Shown here: piece by piece, positions 25,929-38,209 of the stretch | Layout of the letters: the number at the start of each line of letters is the position of its first letter | Numbering within the stretch: the stretch's first letter is position 1 | NCBI RefSeq assembly: GCF_900964775.1 | Contig: NC_041822.1 | Coordinates: 3,830,001 to 3,894,000 of the forward strand | Direction: 5' to 3' | Length of the DNA: 64,000 bases | Source: Scleropages formosus | Taxonomy: Eukaryota; Chordata; Actinopteri; Osteoglossiformes; Osteoglossidae | Program-made: the position numbers and the translations under genes | The notes under the pieces: model-generated | Database searches by the model: none | Told to the model about the DNA's origin: nothing | What the model saw: only the letters and a program-made list of their open reading frames with translations

Positions 25929-26229
25929 TTGTTTATTCAAGAACAAAGATCACATTGATCCCGTTCAGTCAGTGCTCTATGTCTTACCTCATCAGAAGCC
26001 AGAACTTGTCCTTTATTTGCTGCGTAAATTGTAATCCATATCACATTAGACATGTAGGGTCTCGGGTTAAACGGAACGTATTTTAAACACTGCGTTGAGT
26101 ATTAGAGGGCAACTCGTACAGCCCCGTGAAATCAAATTAAATGCCAAAGAATTGCTCTGAAATTACCAGTGCACTCAAAAGATTTCCCTTGCTTTTTAAA
26201 TGTCTTATAAATAATTGGTAAAAATAAAT

Positions 26230-28660
26230 CTCAGATTAAAAATCGAGTGTGATGACATGTTTCCTCAGCAGTGTGATTATGAACTTGTATCATCATCTTG
26301 TACTCATCAGCATATCTATGTCAAGGATGTCTTATGTTGAAATCTTACGATGTCTGTTGTCATTTGCTTGTCAAGAAAAATACTTTTTAATGCTTTTTCA
26401 ACCTTGGAAATCTGATTTTGAGATACTCTCAAAATCAAAATGCACATAAGTGACACGAGTTTTTGAATTATTTATTTTTCAGTTATTTACCTTCCGTAAA
26501 TCTTTTTAAATGGACTTTAACAATATTAATACTGTGCATATTTCTATAGGAACTTTAACTAAGAATGTATTCTTTTTATTGTAAGAAGATAGAAAGTATT
26601 GTTTTTAAATCCGCTTTGTAAAGGAGCCCAATTGATGTTTAAAACTTGTCTTCCTTCGTGAATACCTTGATAAATTTTTCCTTTTATATTTGTACTTTTA
26701 TTTTGTCATATTACGGCAGTGGCGTACGGTTATTGAAAGGGGGCTTTTATTTTGATACGATCTCGCTTTCCCAAGAGCCCTGCGTTTAGAATTGTCCAAT
26801 TAGTTTAATGCGGTTGGCGCGCAGGTGTAACTTAGCCCAGCCTGTGTATAGCTGCGTGCTCCAAGATCGAAGGAATTTATTTTAATATAAAGAATTAGCA
26901 ACCCTCCGAGGAAGAGGCACAAGGTTTGTAAGTGTAATATATTTGTTGTGATGAATGTCATTTGTTGAATTCTACTTGTTTTTTCTATGGAATGACACGT
27001 GGTGGTTACGCTGCTAACGCACAGAGACGGTGGTTGCTCTGAAGTGAAGAACGGAACGGAAATTAAATGTTAAATATTCGTGTTTCTTTCATTGTTTTTT
27101 TACACAAACTCTTACGTTGGTGGAGGTTGTCAAGTTTAAAGTTTCAATAAATCAACTAAACTGAGTGGAATCTATCTTGCCATCATCAGCTACACACTTC
27201 ACTGCCAGCTATGTATGTATGACATCATCATCATCATCATCATGTATTTTATTATTGTCTCCCTGCTTAATCAGTGAGTAGAAACAAACTCGTTATTCAA
27301 GTTAAAGTCAGTCTGTAGATTCTGTATTACCTTTCACCCGTCCTTGAATTGTTTTTATGATATCAATGCAGATTAGAACGGTAACAAACATTGATTGACC
27401 ATCATTATTATCAATGAATCATGAATGTCTACAACCCAAGGCTTCTCGAACCCCAGGCACTGGTCAAATGCGCCGCGCCCCCAACATTGACAAAGATAAT
27501 ACAAAAAAAGCCAGTGGAATACAATTAATTACAGTTTAGCTGAAGATGTTAAAGGATTTACAACAAGTATAACAGCTTTAATTATTAGTTTAGTTTTGGA
27601 TAATGTACTATTTGTGTTCATTGATTTGAGTCACAAAGTCGGGTTTCTTGTTAGAGAATTTATGCCATGGTATGAAATTTGGTTTAAAAATAAAACTGAC
27701 GGAAGTAAAATTGGCTTCTCCTGGCTTGAAGAATCGAAGTTTTCGAAGCCAAATAGCAGATTTCACACAATATAGTGTTTTGTGATTAATAAAATTCATA
27801 TGAATGAATTTTTTCTGCTCTTTGCCGTGCATATGTTGCAGTACATGAGCACCGCCAGAGTAAGTGCAAAACAGTGCTCTTCAGAGAATGCAATAACAAT
27901 ATAGTAGTAGTAATACTCCTTCAGTGGTCTATGATTTACATATCCATGTGAATAATAAGTCGCATAAAGATGACGCTACCTAAAGGCGATTGGCTATATG
28001 GGGATGACGGAATTTTTCCTCTAACGTGATTTGTTGCTTAACAGTATTAGGAGTTCGCCGAGTCTACGAGTGTAGTACTTGTACTTGTTTCGTTGATCCT
28101 TTTCTCCAAAGCAACTTTCAGTGATTTGCACATTTAAGCAAGTGGGTAATTTTGAGTGGAGTAGGTCAGGGCAAGAACGTTCCTTAAGGGTCGGAAGTAT
28201 TAGTACTACACGTCCCATAAATCCCTTTACCGGAAGTATGTTTGAGTTTTACTCCGTGCGTCAGGCACGAAATATCGTAAATACGCTTAAAAAGTATACT
28301 TTAAGTGTATGGGTACAGTTAGTTACATTAGATATGGCAGTGTACGTCTCATTGCGGTAATTTTCGTTTTAATCCCAATTGCATGGACTCTTTGGAATTT
28401 GAAAACAAGGGGCGGCTTTTTCAGTCCAGGAGCCGGAGCGGAGGTTGGCAAATTTAGAATTACGACTAACCAAGTTCCACGACGTAGTTAGTTGTTATCG
28501 TGAGGAAAGTATAAGCAGCTGTACAGTGAAGTGAATATAACTGCGTTTTACTTATCTCTCGAACGTCCCAAATGTGCCTGTACTAGGTGGGACGAGTTCC
28601 TTTTTCCACAGAGAAATTCGACATTCCCAGTACTGTCAGTGTCAGTACATCCACACATTA
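26230..28660. other. Spacer between ccdc125 and fam151b, no gene recognised
   Basis: AT-rich spacer, probably starting within the ccdc125 3' UTR (AATAAA near 26223). It contains a (CAT)n run at 27223-27243 and a decayed SINE-2 tail at about 28101-28200. The promoter and any non-coding first exon of fam151b may lie here, but I could not place them. Confidence 0.5.
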
Positions 28661-28666
28661 TTATTT

Positions 28667-29022
28667 AGCTTGCTGCACACTTATTCAGATGCTTAAGCGA
28701 CTTCCAATGAACTCTGTGTAGTGTTATCAGCCCACACACCTTATTCACCATGGTGATTTACACTGCTAGATACACTACTTACACTGGGTCACTCATCCAT
28801 ACAGCAGTGGAACACACTCTCTCTGTCATTCACACACTAGTATGGATGAACCTAAACAGCATGTCTTTGGACTGTGGGAGGAAACCAGAGCACCCAGAGG
28901 AACCCCACACAGAGAACATGCAAACTCCACACAGACTGAGCAAGGATTGAACCCATGCCCTCTCACACCACCCAGGCTCTGTGAGACAGCGACACTACTT
29001 GCTGTGCCACTGTGCTGCCATT
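28667..29022 (-). mobile_element. SINE-1 copy
   Basis: Reversed copy: CGACTTCCAATGAACTCTGT at the left, body with TCTTTGGACTGTGGGAGGAA, and head CTTGCTGTGCCACTGTGC at the right. Confidence 0.8.
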
Positions 29023-29244
29023 CATATCATCATGTATCTAAGCAGATGTTCAAAATACATTTTTAACCTGTGATGTTTGTCTGTTTGTTCTTTTTTTGCT
29101 TGTTGTCTTACCAGCTTTAAGGATACAAATGTCCACCTACTATAGATAGTAGCCATTTTGAGTTGCTGCAAAGTTGTGAAGCGGTCATTTGTCCGTGAGC
29201 AGCACAAGTCCCTGTCCCTGTCTCTGTCCCTGTCTCCAGGACAG

Positions 29245-29813
29245 ATGGGCGATCGGACCTCGCAGCACTTCCCCCTCCAAGGCGCAATACAGAGTGAGGA
29301 CGCACTGAGTGTCCAGTGGTACCACGCTGCCAACAGCAAGTCCAAAATCGCGGATGCGCTCAAGAGTAAGCGCTCACACGTCTCCCTTTTTCCTACAAGT
29401 TAGGCTGGAGTTCACTCAGTAACTTCTTTATGGGCACATCCATCACGTGTTTGGACCAAGAGAGTGCTTTTCAACAGTGTTCCGTGGTACATCTCTTCTA
29501 ACACTTGTGTTCGGTGAAAGTACCCAAAAGACTGGTCTTGTGGAGTCCTGTGCATCTGGCCCCTCATGGCCCTTATTTTACTTCACTAATGTAGAGGTAG
29601 AGTTACAATGAAGTGTGTGTTAGAATCAAAGGATGTAACACTGGACTCTCTTTCCCATAAGAAATAATTAAAATGTTGCTAATGTGGCCCAGTCATTGTT
29701 AATTTTTTCCAGTCTGACACTAAACATCGTCATCACTGTGTGCGATTCGAAGAAATATCTAAAATAGAGTAGCATTAAAATATTACATGTGTATAAATAT
29801 TTTTAAGCATTTT

Positions 29814-29851
<38 letters not shown>

Positions 29852-32800
29852 GGACAAATTTATTTAGCATGCTGTAAATATACTGTTGTAGTTCATTAAG
29901 TCAGATGCAGTTGTCTAGCCTCTTTGTTTTTACTGCTTTAGGAAACATACAGTACTGGCCTGTACCACAGCAGTTTTTTTAAAAAAATTAATGAAAATAT
30001 GATTTTTTAACTTTTGATTTTCAGCTGTGGATCGGGCGACCTATCTGCAGAATAACGTTATCTTATTCCAAGACATTTTCACAGTTAAGGAGCAATGTAT
30101 CTGGAAAAAAGCATATAACAGGGCATGTTATTGAGGGGGGGAACACTGCATTTTTGGGCCAGTATAAGCAGTGCGTGTCGTTTGGTACCATTTGTCTTGG
30201 TGTCTGCAATGAAAGCAAATATTGTAATGTATTTTCATTGTGTAAATTAATGATGCAGTTTATGTTAATAGTGCAATTTACATTCCTACTAGGTTCAGCT
30301 GACATGATTGAAGCTGATGTTCTTCTAAGGGGTCATAATCCCAAAGAGCCCATTATGGCCCACCCTCCCGACACAGACAGTGATATTACCTTGCATGACT
30401 GGCTAAAAGAGGTGTCAATGTCTGAAAAGGGAATAAAGCTGGATTTCAAAAGGTACTGTTGGCTTTTTTGTTGTTTTTTTTTTTGTTGTCATTTGAAAAA
30501 GTGTGGTTATTTATTACGTACTTATTGCAAATGGATTGCATTGGACAAGCCCCACTGATAACATGCAACTAAAGTTCAGTTTTTCTCCCTTGACAGTGTC
30601 ATAGGAATTTGTTAAAAACAATTCCCAGTGAATCTGTAACAACTGAAAATGAAATGTGTGTACAATTTGTTGTCATAGTTATGCGTGTATGGTTTGATAT
30701 TCTTTTAATTAAATAGATGCTATCACATTTATAAAGTCATTCTTGTGGCGCACACGCACATTGACTGAAACCATTTGTCCCAAGTGGGGTCACGGCAAGC
30801 TGGAGCCTAACCCAGCAGCACAGGGCTGGAGGGGGAGGGGACACACCCAGGGCGGGACGCCAGTCTGTCGCAGGGCACCCCAAGCGGGACTCGAACCCCA
30901 GACTCACCAGAGGGCAGGCATTTGTATTTGATAAACAACTTAACTCTGAACTGTCCCTCTGTGCAGCCTTCAAGCCGTGGCACCCTCCATAACTCTCCTG
31001 GAGAAGTTTAGGGGTCATCTTCATGGCCCTGTGTGGATCAATGCTGACATCCTTCCTGGTCCAGGGGGTGGAGCCACTGACCTCGATCCCGTGTCCTTTT
31101 TGAAAGCAGTAGGTTCAGGACTTCCTGGGAGTGTGCTGTCGCTTGGTTGGACCACGAACTGGGAGCGAGGCGCAGAAAATCCAGGTCTTGGCAGCTACCT
31201 GTTATGTCTGTGAACTGTTGTTCATTTTCCAGCAGTAACATTTTTACATATGTAATTTTTCAGCGTCTAAATATTTTCCTTGTGTCTTCACAGACATAGA
31301 AACCAAGGTAGTAGTTAGACTTTCATGGAGGTTTTCAGTGACTTTGCAAGTCTGCCCCCAGGGTACAGCTGGGAGATGGTGCGAGAGATGGAGGAGGTGT
31401 GCAGGCCTCTGAAACAGCCAGTGACTTTCCCCGTGCGAGCTGCCCTACTACCTCAGTCCTTTCTCCAGATGCAGTGGCTTCTTCAGCAATCCAGCAGGTG
31501 GGCCCACATATCAAGTCAAAGTCAACTTTATTGTCCTTCTGCCTATAGCTGAGTTACGCATGCAGGAGAACGAGATTCCGTTTCTCTACGGACCTCTGTG
31601 CCACATAAAACACACAATGTACTTTGTAAAGAAAAAAAAAATATATATACAGTACATACATATATACACAATATATATGTATACCTACAGCAGACAAGTG
31701 CAGAAACAAGACAAGAACAGTGCAGTATGCAGGCCAGAGTCTGGTGACAGCATACATAATATATAATATACACAATATACACAGTAAAACTATAAAAATA
31801 TTTATGTATAATATAAATACAGATGGCAAAAAGCTATACAGGGCATGTAATTTAACTGTAAACTAGAACAATTAAACATTAGACACTGGACACTAGAGAC
31901 ACTAGACAGCTAACTACAGGAGCAGTAATAAGTTAACTGTTTTGAGTATGTTATTTGGTTAAAGTGACATGTGCCTTGTATGGAGTCTGAGTGAAATATC
32001 CGAGTAGATGTTTCCTGCTGCTGGTACAACTATTGCAACTGTGTCTGTTGACTGAATCCACCTGAATCGTATTGTATGCAAATGAAACGTATTATGAAAT
32101 ATTTTGACTAGTACCAGTACTTACTGCTTAGTACTTAGTAAACGTTAGTGCAGTATGTTGTAGTTGTGCCAGATCTGACATAAGAACAGTAAACACTGAC
32201 ATACAGACTTTTCTGAGATGCTTTCTTTGTAGAGGACCTTATTACCGGTGACATGGTGGCACAGTAAGAAGTGCCACTTCACTGGGCCTAGGTGGTGCGA
32301 AAGAACATGGGTTCAATCCCCCTTCAGTCTATGTAGAGTTTGCATGTTCTTCCCATGTCTGTGTGGGTTTCCTCCCACAGTTCAAAGATGTGCGGTTTAG
32401 GGGGATTTGTGACTCTAAATTGCCTGTTGTGTGTTAATGGGTAAGTGAGTGCGTGTGTAGCTGTCCTGCCATGGACTGGCATCCCGTCCAGGGTGTACCC
32501 CCCTCAGCCTTGTGCCCACCGCTTCAGGGATAGGCTCCAGATCACCATGACCCTGCTCAGGACAAGTGGCTATTGAAATTGGAAGGACAGATGGAAGACC
32601 TTTTCAAGTCACGTAAGGAGTAAATCACCATAGGCTCTGCTGTTTAAAAATGATGTGTGAAAGGTGGTAATGCAATGGAGCACGTAACAGAGTGATTTAT
32701 TTTGCTTATAATGTTTCTGCTTGCTTAAAATATTAAATAAAACATAAATACTTTGTATCACACACACACGCTGTCTGAGCCGCTTATACCAAGCAGGGTC

Positions 32801-33896
32801 ATGGCGAACCAGGGCGTAACCCAGCAACACAGGGCGCGGGGCTTGGGGAGAGGGGACGCACCCCGGACGGGATGCCAGTCCGTCACGAGGCACCCCAAGC
32901 AGGACTCGAACCCCAGACCCACCACAGAGCAGGCTCTGGCCAAGCCCACTGTGCCACTCCCCCCCCCCAGAATGAATGTGTATTCATTCTGTGTCCTGCT
33001 AAAAATCTGTCAGATCAATAACGGTTCAGTTTTTCTGAATAATTTTCATCACAATTTTAGTTATGTCAAAAAATTCTCAATTATGATACTTATGGACCCA
33101 CCAGGACAGTCATTTCCACTAATAGTGGCTACATCTTTTTGGGCTTCTGTGGTTGGAGCAGCAGTTCATTGTTGATGCTGATAGGACTTCAATGTCATGA
33201 TTTAATCTCTGTCACAGCTGCTAAAATTGCTGCACATGTCTGTTCTCCCCTCATTCAATTCTGGGTGTGATGGCTCAAGTTAATGGCTTGCTTGATAAAA
33301 TCTTGATGAAACCTTTAATGGGAAAACTGTCTGATTATGATTTGGGAATAGATGGGTTATAGGTTTGTTCTGTACATCACTTAAAATAACAGCTATACAT
33401 TACATGGAGTAATTCCTTTTCTGCAAAAGGTAAATGGATGTGTCAGAAACCAGATTCATTTCAAGTTCATGATCATTTCCACAAATGCTCTGCTTCATTT
33501 TAGATATAATTTTTTAAGAGGTATTTTTATGCATACATGTTTATGTATTTGTTCATATGCATGTTGAATCTGGACAGTGATTTCAAAATTTTTTCAATTG
33601 TAAACCGATTGTTCTGTTTTCAGCTGATGAGTCGATGAAGTACACTGGCTATAAACCCAGAAGCTTGGTTTGCTACCATAAAACATAGCAGCCGGTGTGG
33701 TTCTTTAACACTAGCTCCATGTATAAGTCCTCTTTGCTTTGTCTCTTCCAGTTACAGCCTGACGGTGTGGACTGGCCAGGCCGACGAGTGGAAGGTGGAG
33801 GACCTGCTGCCCTACAGGCAGAACATTGACAAGAGCAGAATCTACTACGACCTTCTGGAATCGCAGTACACCACCCTTTGGAAACTCCCATGTTGA
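29245..33896 (+). CDS. fam151b: FAM151B (menorin-like, PLC-like phosphodiesterase fold)
   Basis: Five coding exons: 29245-29365 (exon start about 29240 after a CTCCAG acceptor), 30293-30452, 30967-31184, 31362-31497 and 33752-33896, in consistent phase, giving 259 residues (human about 276). It carries the menorin/DUF2181 signature: [15 protein letters not shown] (25-39), MIEADVLL (45-52), [12 protein letters not shown] (60-71), GIKLDFK (87-93), [12 protein letters not shown] (115-126), [30 protein letters not shown], and [19 protein letters not shown] near the C-terminus. The His/Glu/Asp positions resemble the GDPD/PLC-like TIM-barrel active site; the substrate is unknown. FAM151B loss causes photoreceptor degeneration in mouse. 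The Met at 29245 may be internal, since the human N-terminus is about 15 residues longer and an upstream exon could exist. It lies next to ankrd34b, as in human 5q14.1. Confidence 0.9.
29817..29846. repeat. T homopolymer, about 29 bp
   Basis: Uninterrupted T run in fam151b intron 1, not attached to a recognisable element. Confidence 0.85.
30749..30922 (-). mobile_element. SINE-3 copy
   Basis: Reversed copy, short CA-rich tail at the left, body to CCCAGACTCACCAGAGGGCA. The extreme head is lost. It ends about 45 bp before fam151b coding exon 3. Confidence 0.75.
31512..31935 (+). repeat. Unclassified interspersed repeat (TTATTGTCA type)
   Basis: Begins TCAAAGTCAACTTTATTGTC only about 15 bp after the donor of fam151b coding exon 4, and shares its opening with 18096 and 62948. 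The interior is AT/AC-rich without a coding frame. Confidence 0.55.
32253..32597 (+). mobile_element. SINE-4 copy (GGATGG-tailed, tRNA-derived)
   Basis: Head GGTGACATGGTGGCACAGTA, GGGTTCAATCCC, CTGTGTGGGTTTCCTCCCAC, then ATGGACTGGCATCCCGTCC, and a GGACAGATGG end. This arrangement is widespread in teleost SINEs. Confidence 0.8.
32757..32968 (-). mobile_element. SINE-3 copy
   Basis: Reversed, with (CA)n at 32760-32769 and the full body to CCACTGTGCCACTCCCCCC. Confidence 0.8.
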
Positions 33897-34091
33897 TCCC
33901 AGAAGGAAACTGACTGGCTGCTGAACTAAGCAAGCGACAAATTCTGACATTCCTTTTGTTTAAAACAAGGGCCCTTTAGGAAACAAAAATCTTTGCTCTT
34001 AAGAAATACTACTTAATTTTAGCCAAAAAGTCTGTGCAGTTCTTGGTATCTGAAGTTATACAAGTTGGCAGCAAATGCTCGCACCTTACTA

Positions 34092-34432
34092 CATTTACAT
34101 TTATTCATTTAGCAGATGCTTTTGTCCAACGCAACTTCCAATGAACTCTATGTAGCGTTAGCAGCCCACAAGGTGAATTACACTGCTAGATACACTACTT
34201 ACAATGGGTCACTCATCCATATATCAGTGGAGCACACACTTTCTGTCACTCGCACACCAATCTACCTGAACAGAATGTCTTTGGACTGTGGGAGGAAACC
34301 AGAGCACCCGGAAACCCCACAGAGACACGGGGAGAACACAGAAACTCCATACAGACTGAATGGGGATCAAACCCATGTCCTCTCATCACCCGAGTACTGT
34401 GAGAGAGCAGCACTACTTGCTGTGCCGCTCCA
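34092..34432 (-). mobile_element. SINE-1 copy downstream of fam151b
   Basis: Reversed: ACATTTATTCATTTAGCAGA tail at the left, body, and head ending CTTGCTGTGCCGCTCC. Confidence 0.85.
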
Positions 34433-34602
34433 GTCAGTTGGGTTTATTGATGTAATGCCCTTCTTTTGATGAGCGCATCACATCAGCAGAAGTGCATTAT
34501 ATCAGTGATACCAGTAGGAGTTTCGTTACACTTCTCTAAATGTATACATATTTTTTATCTGTACGTTTTATTGTGGGGAAAACCATTTAGTGTCAGTAGT
34601 CA

Positions 34603-34759
34603 GATGGCAGTGCAGTGGAGTAATGGTGGGCTTGTTGTCAAACCCAGCTCTGTGTGGAAGTTGCATGTTCTTCTTGTATTTCTGTAGGTTTCCTCAGGAT
34701 AGTCCAGATTCTTGCCACAGTCCAATACATGTCAGGTGAATGGGTGACTGAATTGCCTG

Positions 34760-34809
<50 letters not shown>

Positions 34810-34830
34810 CCTATGATGGCTTGATGTTCG
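34603..34830 (+). mobile_element. Decayed SINE-4-like copy with (GT)n tract
   Basis: Recognisable TCTGTGTGGAAGTTGCATGT and GAATTGCCTGTTGTGTG, expanded to (GT)n at 34757-34805, then CCTATGATGGCTTGATG. Confidence 0.55.
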
Positions 34831-34839
34831 ATCTGAGAT

Positions 34840-37800
34840 GTAATTCTCCGCAAGCCCTGTTCTTCCTAGATACTCTAACTTCCAGACCTTTGAAACACTG
34901 TACAGGACAAGAAATTTCTACCAATTGGTAGAAGGGTGGGTTTAAACATTTCTAAAAATCAACAAATTAGATACATATACATTACGATATTGTGAATTGG
35001 GCCTTTTACATTACTTGTGCTTGCTGACATTCCCGGAACAAAATGTGTCAACATAAAACAATAACAGGAGGTGCAGGAAGCTATGTATGTATTTTCTCCT
35101 TGTGACATTTGCCCAGAAAAGATCAACATTTCCATGTAAACCCCTATTGTATTTAAAGATGAATGGATAGTAATCTTCACATAACACTGTACCAAAATGT
35201 AAGGTCTGAAGCAGCTGCTCATGTTACAAAACAAAGTTTGTGGTTTATTGCAAAATAAGGTTATGTCATTGCAACGTAGAAATTTTACATTATGATATTA
35301 GGGTGTTAATGTGTCTTCATGTAGTTAATTGTTAACTTTGGTGAATATTACAGTGCAATTTTTAGTCTCTTAGAAAATATTTTAATCATCGAGCTGCAAT
35401 ATTTGCATTAAATATACAGCTTGATTGGAGCTTTTGGTGAGCTGTAGAATAAATTTTGGTTATTTCTGTACACATTTGATTTGTTAAATGATTCTAGAAT
35501 TATTGTTATTGTTATAGCAATCACTTGCTGTTTAATACCCCATTCTGCTGAGAGTATTGTGTACACATGGCAGAGATTGATCTTACCTGTCGTTAATAGT
35601 GTGACATGAATAGGGCGACTTAAATAGCCTCAGTCTTCTGTGCTGAACAAACAAATGAGTCAGTAAAGCCACAGCAAGAGTCAGTCAGCCAACTAGTGAA
35701 TGGATGTGAACAATGCAAACTGAGCGTGGTGTTATTACAGAGAAACCTGCACCACTCTACCACCCGAACTGCACTGGACAAGTGCTTATCGATGATGGAT
35801 GGGCTGGTTGTCGAAGACATTGCGCAATTATATTTGGGAGCCAGTGTGAGTCGACACACTGTCGTGAGTTTTAGAGCCTCGGGACGACACGTTTGTCACT
35901 TCGGGCTATTTGTTAGTGGATTTCGGAAGGAGAATAAGAAGTGTCATTTCTTCTAGTGCTCATTTCATTATATGATGCATCTTGCTTGATCACACCTGGT
36001 GAGGCTCAACTTAGCTATCTAAGAATAAAGAAGGAAAATGTGGATTTCCTGGTAAGAATCAAATTGTCCGGACATTGAATAGGGCCAAACAAACAAATAA
36101 ATTGGTGATTGAAAATAGTTAAATCTTCCATTTACCATTAAAATCAATAGTTACAGTCCTGGATTTTCTGTCTGCGCATTTTTGCAGAGGTGGCGAAGGC
36201 TTGGTGTTCTGCGGTAATGTCACAATTTACAGCTCAGATGGCTTTTCTAAAAAGTAGGCGTGTGTGTTCGGAGCGTTTTGTCACGGAAGTAATTAAAGCA
36301 GTAATAAATCATTAAAACCCCGTGTTTGTTATGAGAGGGCGTGGAGCCACTAGCCGCCCACAGCTCGCCCTTACTCATGGTCGCAGCAGAAGGGAGCCCA
36401 CTTCACATTCTCACAAGGTGCTTACTCATGCTGATAGTACTGCCCTTTCCCATCAGTCTGGCTCAGAGCGAAGGCACTGAAACAAAGACAGATGTTCCAT
36501 ATGACATTTAAATCCCTGCAGAGCAATTAATCATGTCTGTTAGTGTTGTAATAGCGGCGGTAATATAAAATACGTGTCTGCATTTGTACCGATTTTCTGT
36601 CTTGTTAAGAGATCTTTTAAAGAGCTCTAAAGCTTCTCTTTTCAGAGTATGAACTCAGGATATGCTTATGTTCCATTAAAATATGTCCTTGAACTTCTCA
36701 TAGCTTCTGATTCTTTGTATCAGGCTGTGGTGATGGTGATGATCACCGTCTTGCCGTGAGGTTGTTTGAAGCGGCATTCTGGCCTGGGCTGTATCAGTGT
36801 AAATCGGTCCGGCTGCTGGTGATTACTTTAAACAAGAGGGCTCTGATGGCCAGACTGGTTTACACACACGCACACACACAGACATGATGTGGGCGAGTGA
36901 AATGACTGTTCTACGCAGTACAGATTCCAAATTCTGGATTTTAGCTGATGTCACATATATGTGGTGTGTTAAGGGGGGATCGGGACACATGTCACAAGAG
37001 AAGGGTTAATGCAAAAGAAAAATTTGGAATATGATTTGATGTCTGTTTGCTTTAGCTTTGTGTTGCGCAGCTTGCAGCCAATAGTCTTGTAATGGCAGAT
37101 AAATTGTTTTTGATTTTTTTTTTTTTTTCTCTACAGATGTCAGGAGGGAATGAATTGAGGTTTTATTTTATTCATCACACAGCTGTCTGACATTCATGTG
37201 ACTTGAAAGGGCAGAATATTGTCTTGTTTTCATGTTTGAAATTGGAGATGTGAAGGTGAAAGGAAAGTATATGATTTCTTTCTTTTCCTCAGTACAGCGG
37301 AAGAGAGGTGACAGTTGAATTAAGCATAATTTTAAATATTTATTTACAATGAAGGTCACCATAAAGTGTGCACATCACATACAAGAGAAAAAGACCGATC
37401 CTAATGTACACTTATTCTGTAGTATTTCAGTGTGTTTTCACATCACAGATAGTGACAATGATATTTTCCCTCCTCAAATGTCATTGTCATATAATCCATT
37501 AATAACATGGAATAAGAACAATAAATAAAATAAATACGTGTGAAATAGTCGGCACATATGCACATTTTTAAATCAGTTTTATCTGACATTCCCTTGATAG
37601 TATGAACGCTGACTTTGATGGCAAACACATTATTGGCATGCAGCATCTATATAGTGTGAGAAAAAAGTCTGCTGTTTCTGTTATATTTTACATTATCTTT
37701 AATAATCCAATGTCCAATAAACCAACATCCAAACAACCTTGCATAATACTTTTTCAACTTGTACATTGTGGAGAATATCACATCGTGCATGATTCCCTTT

Positions 37801-38200
37801 AAAGACTTACGGTATAAAGCAAGTTCATACTGGCAATCTCTCTGAGTATGATGTACAAAACATTACAATGATTGTCTGTTGATTTCTTTTACATCTTGGC
37901 CTGGGATCATATATAATAGCATTCATCTTCTGTGCATCACTTAACACTGATACAGAACAACCAAGAACCTCCTATATGAAGGCAGATAAATGTTTTATTA
38001 ATGTGTCTTTCAAACCTTAATTACAAACAATAAACGTAAAACCCTAACATGTTTCTGCCTAGGATCATACAGTAAGAATGTATTGTTTAAATTCAGCTGA
38101 CAAAAACAATATTGATGTATAATTAGATATGTTTAAACTATAGCACAAGCAATCTGTAGTTATAAACTCGGACATTGGCTGCCCATGAACATGTAGTTGA
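34840..38200. other. Spacer between fam151b and ankrd34b
   Basis: Mostly unique AT-rich sequence. The right end (about 37.2-38.2 kb) probably includes the ankrd34b 3' UTR, which is read on the minus strand. A GC-balanced unique block at 36180-36860 is described under findings. No coding exon recognised. Confidence 0.5.
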
Positions 38201-38209
38201 AAGGAGTGC

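Noticed and set aside
27608-27832. 74-codon minus-strand frame in the ccdc125-fam151b spacer
   Set aside because: AT-rich, no splice support and no recognised family.
35620-35956. Opposing 79- and 86-codon frames in the fam151b-ankrd34b spacer
   Set aside because: Antisense shadows of each other with no domain, splice or homology clue.
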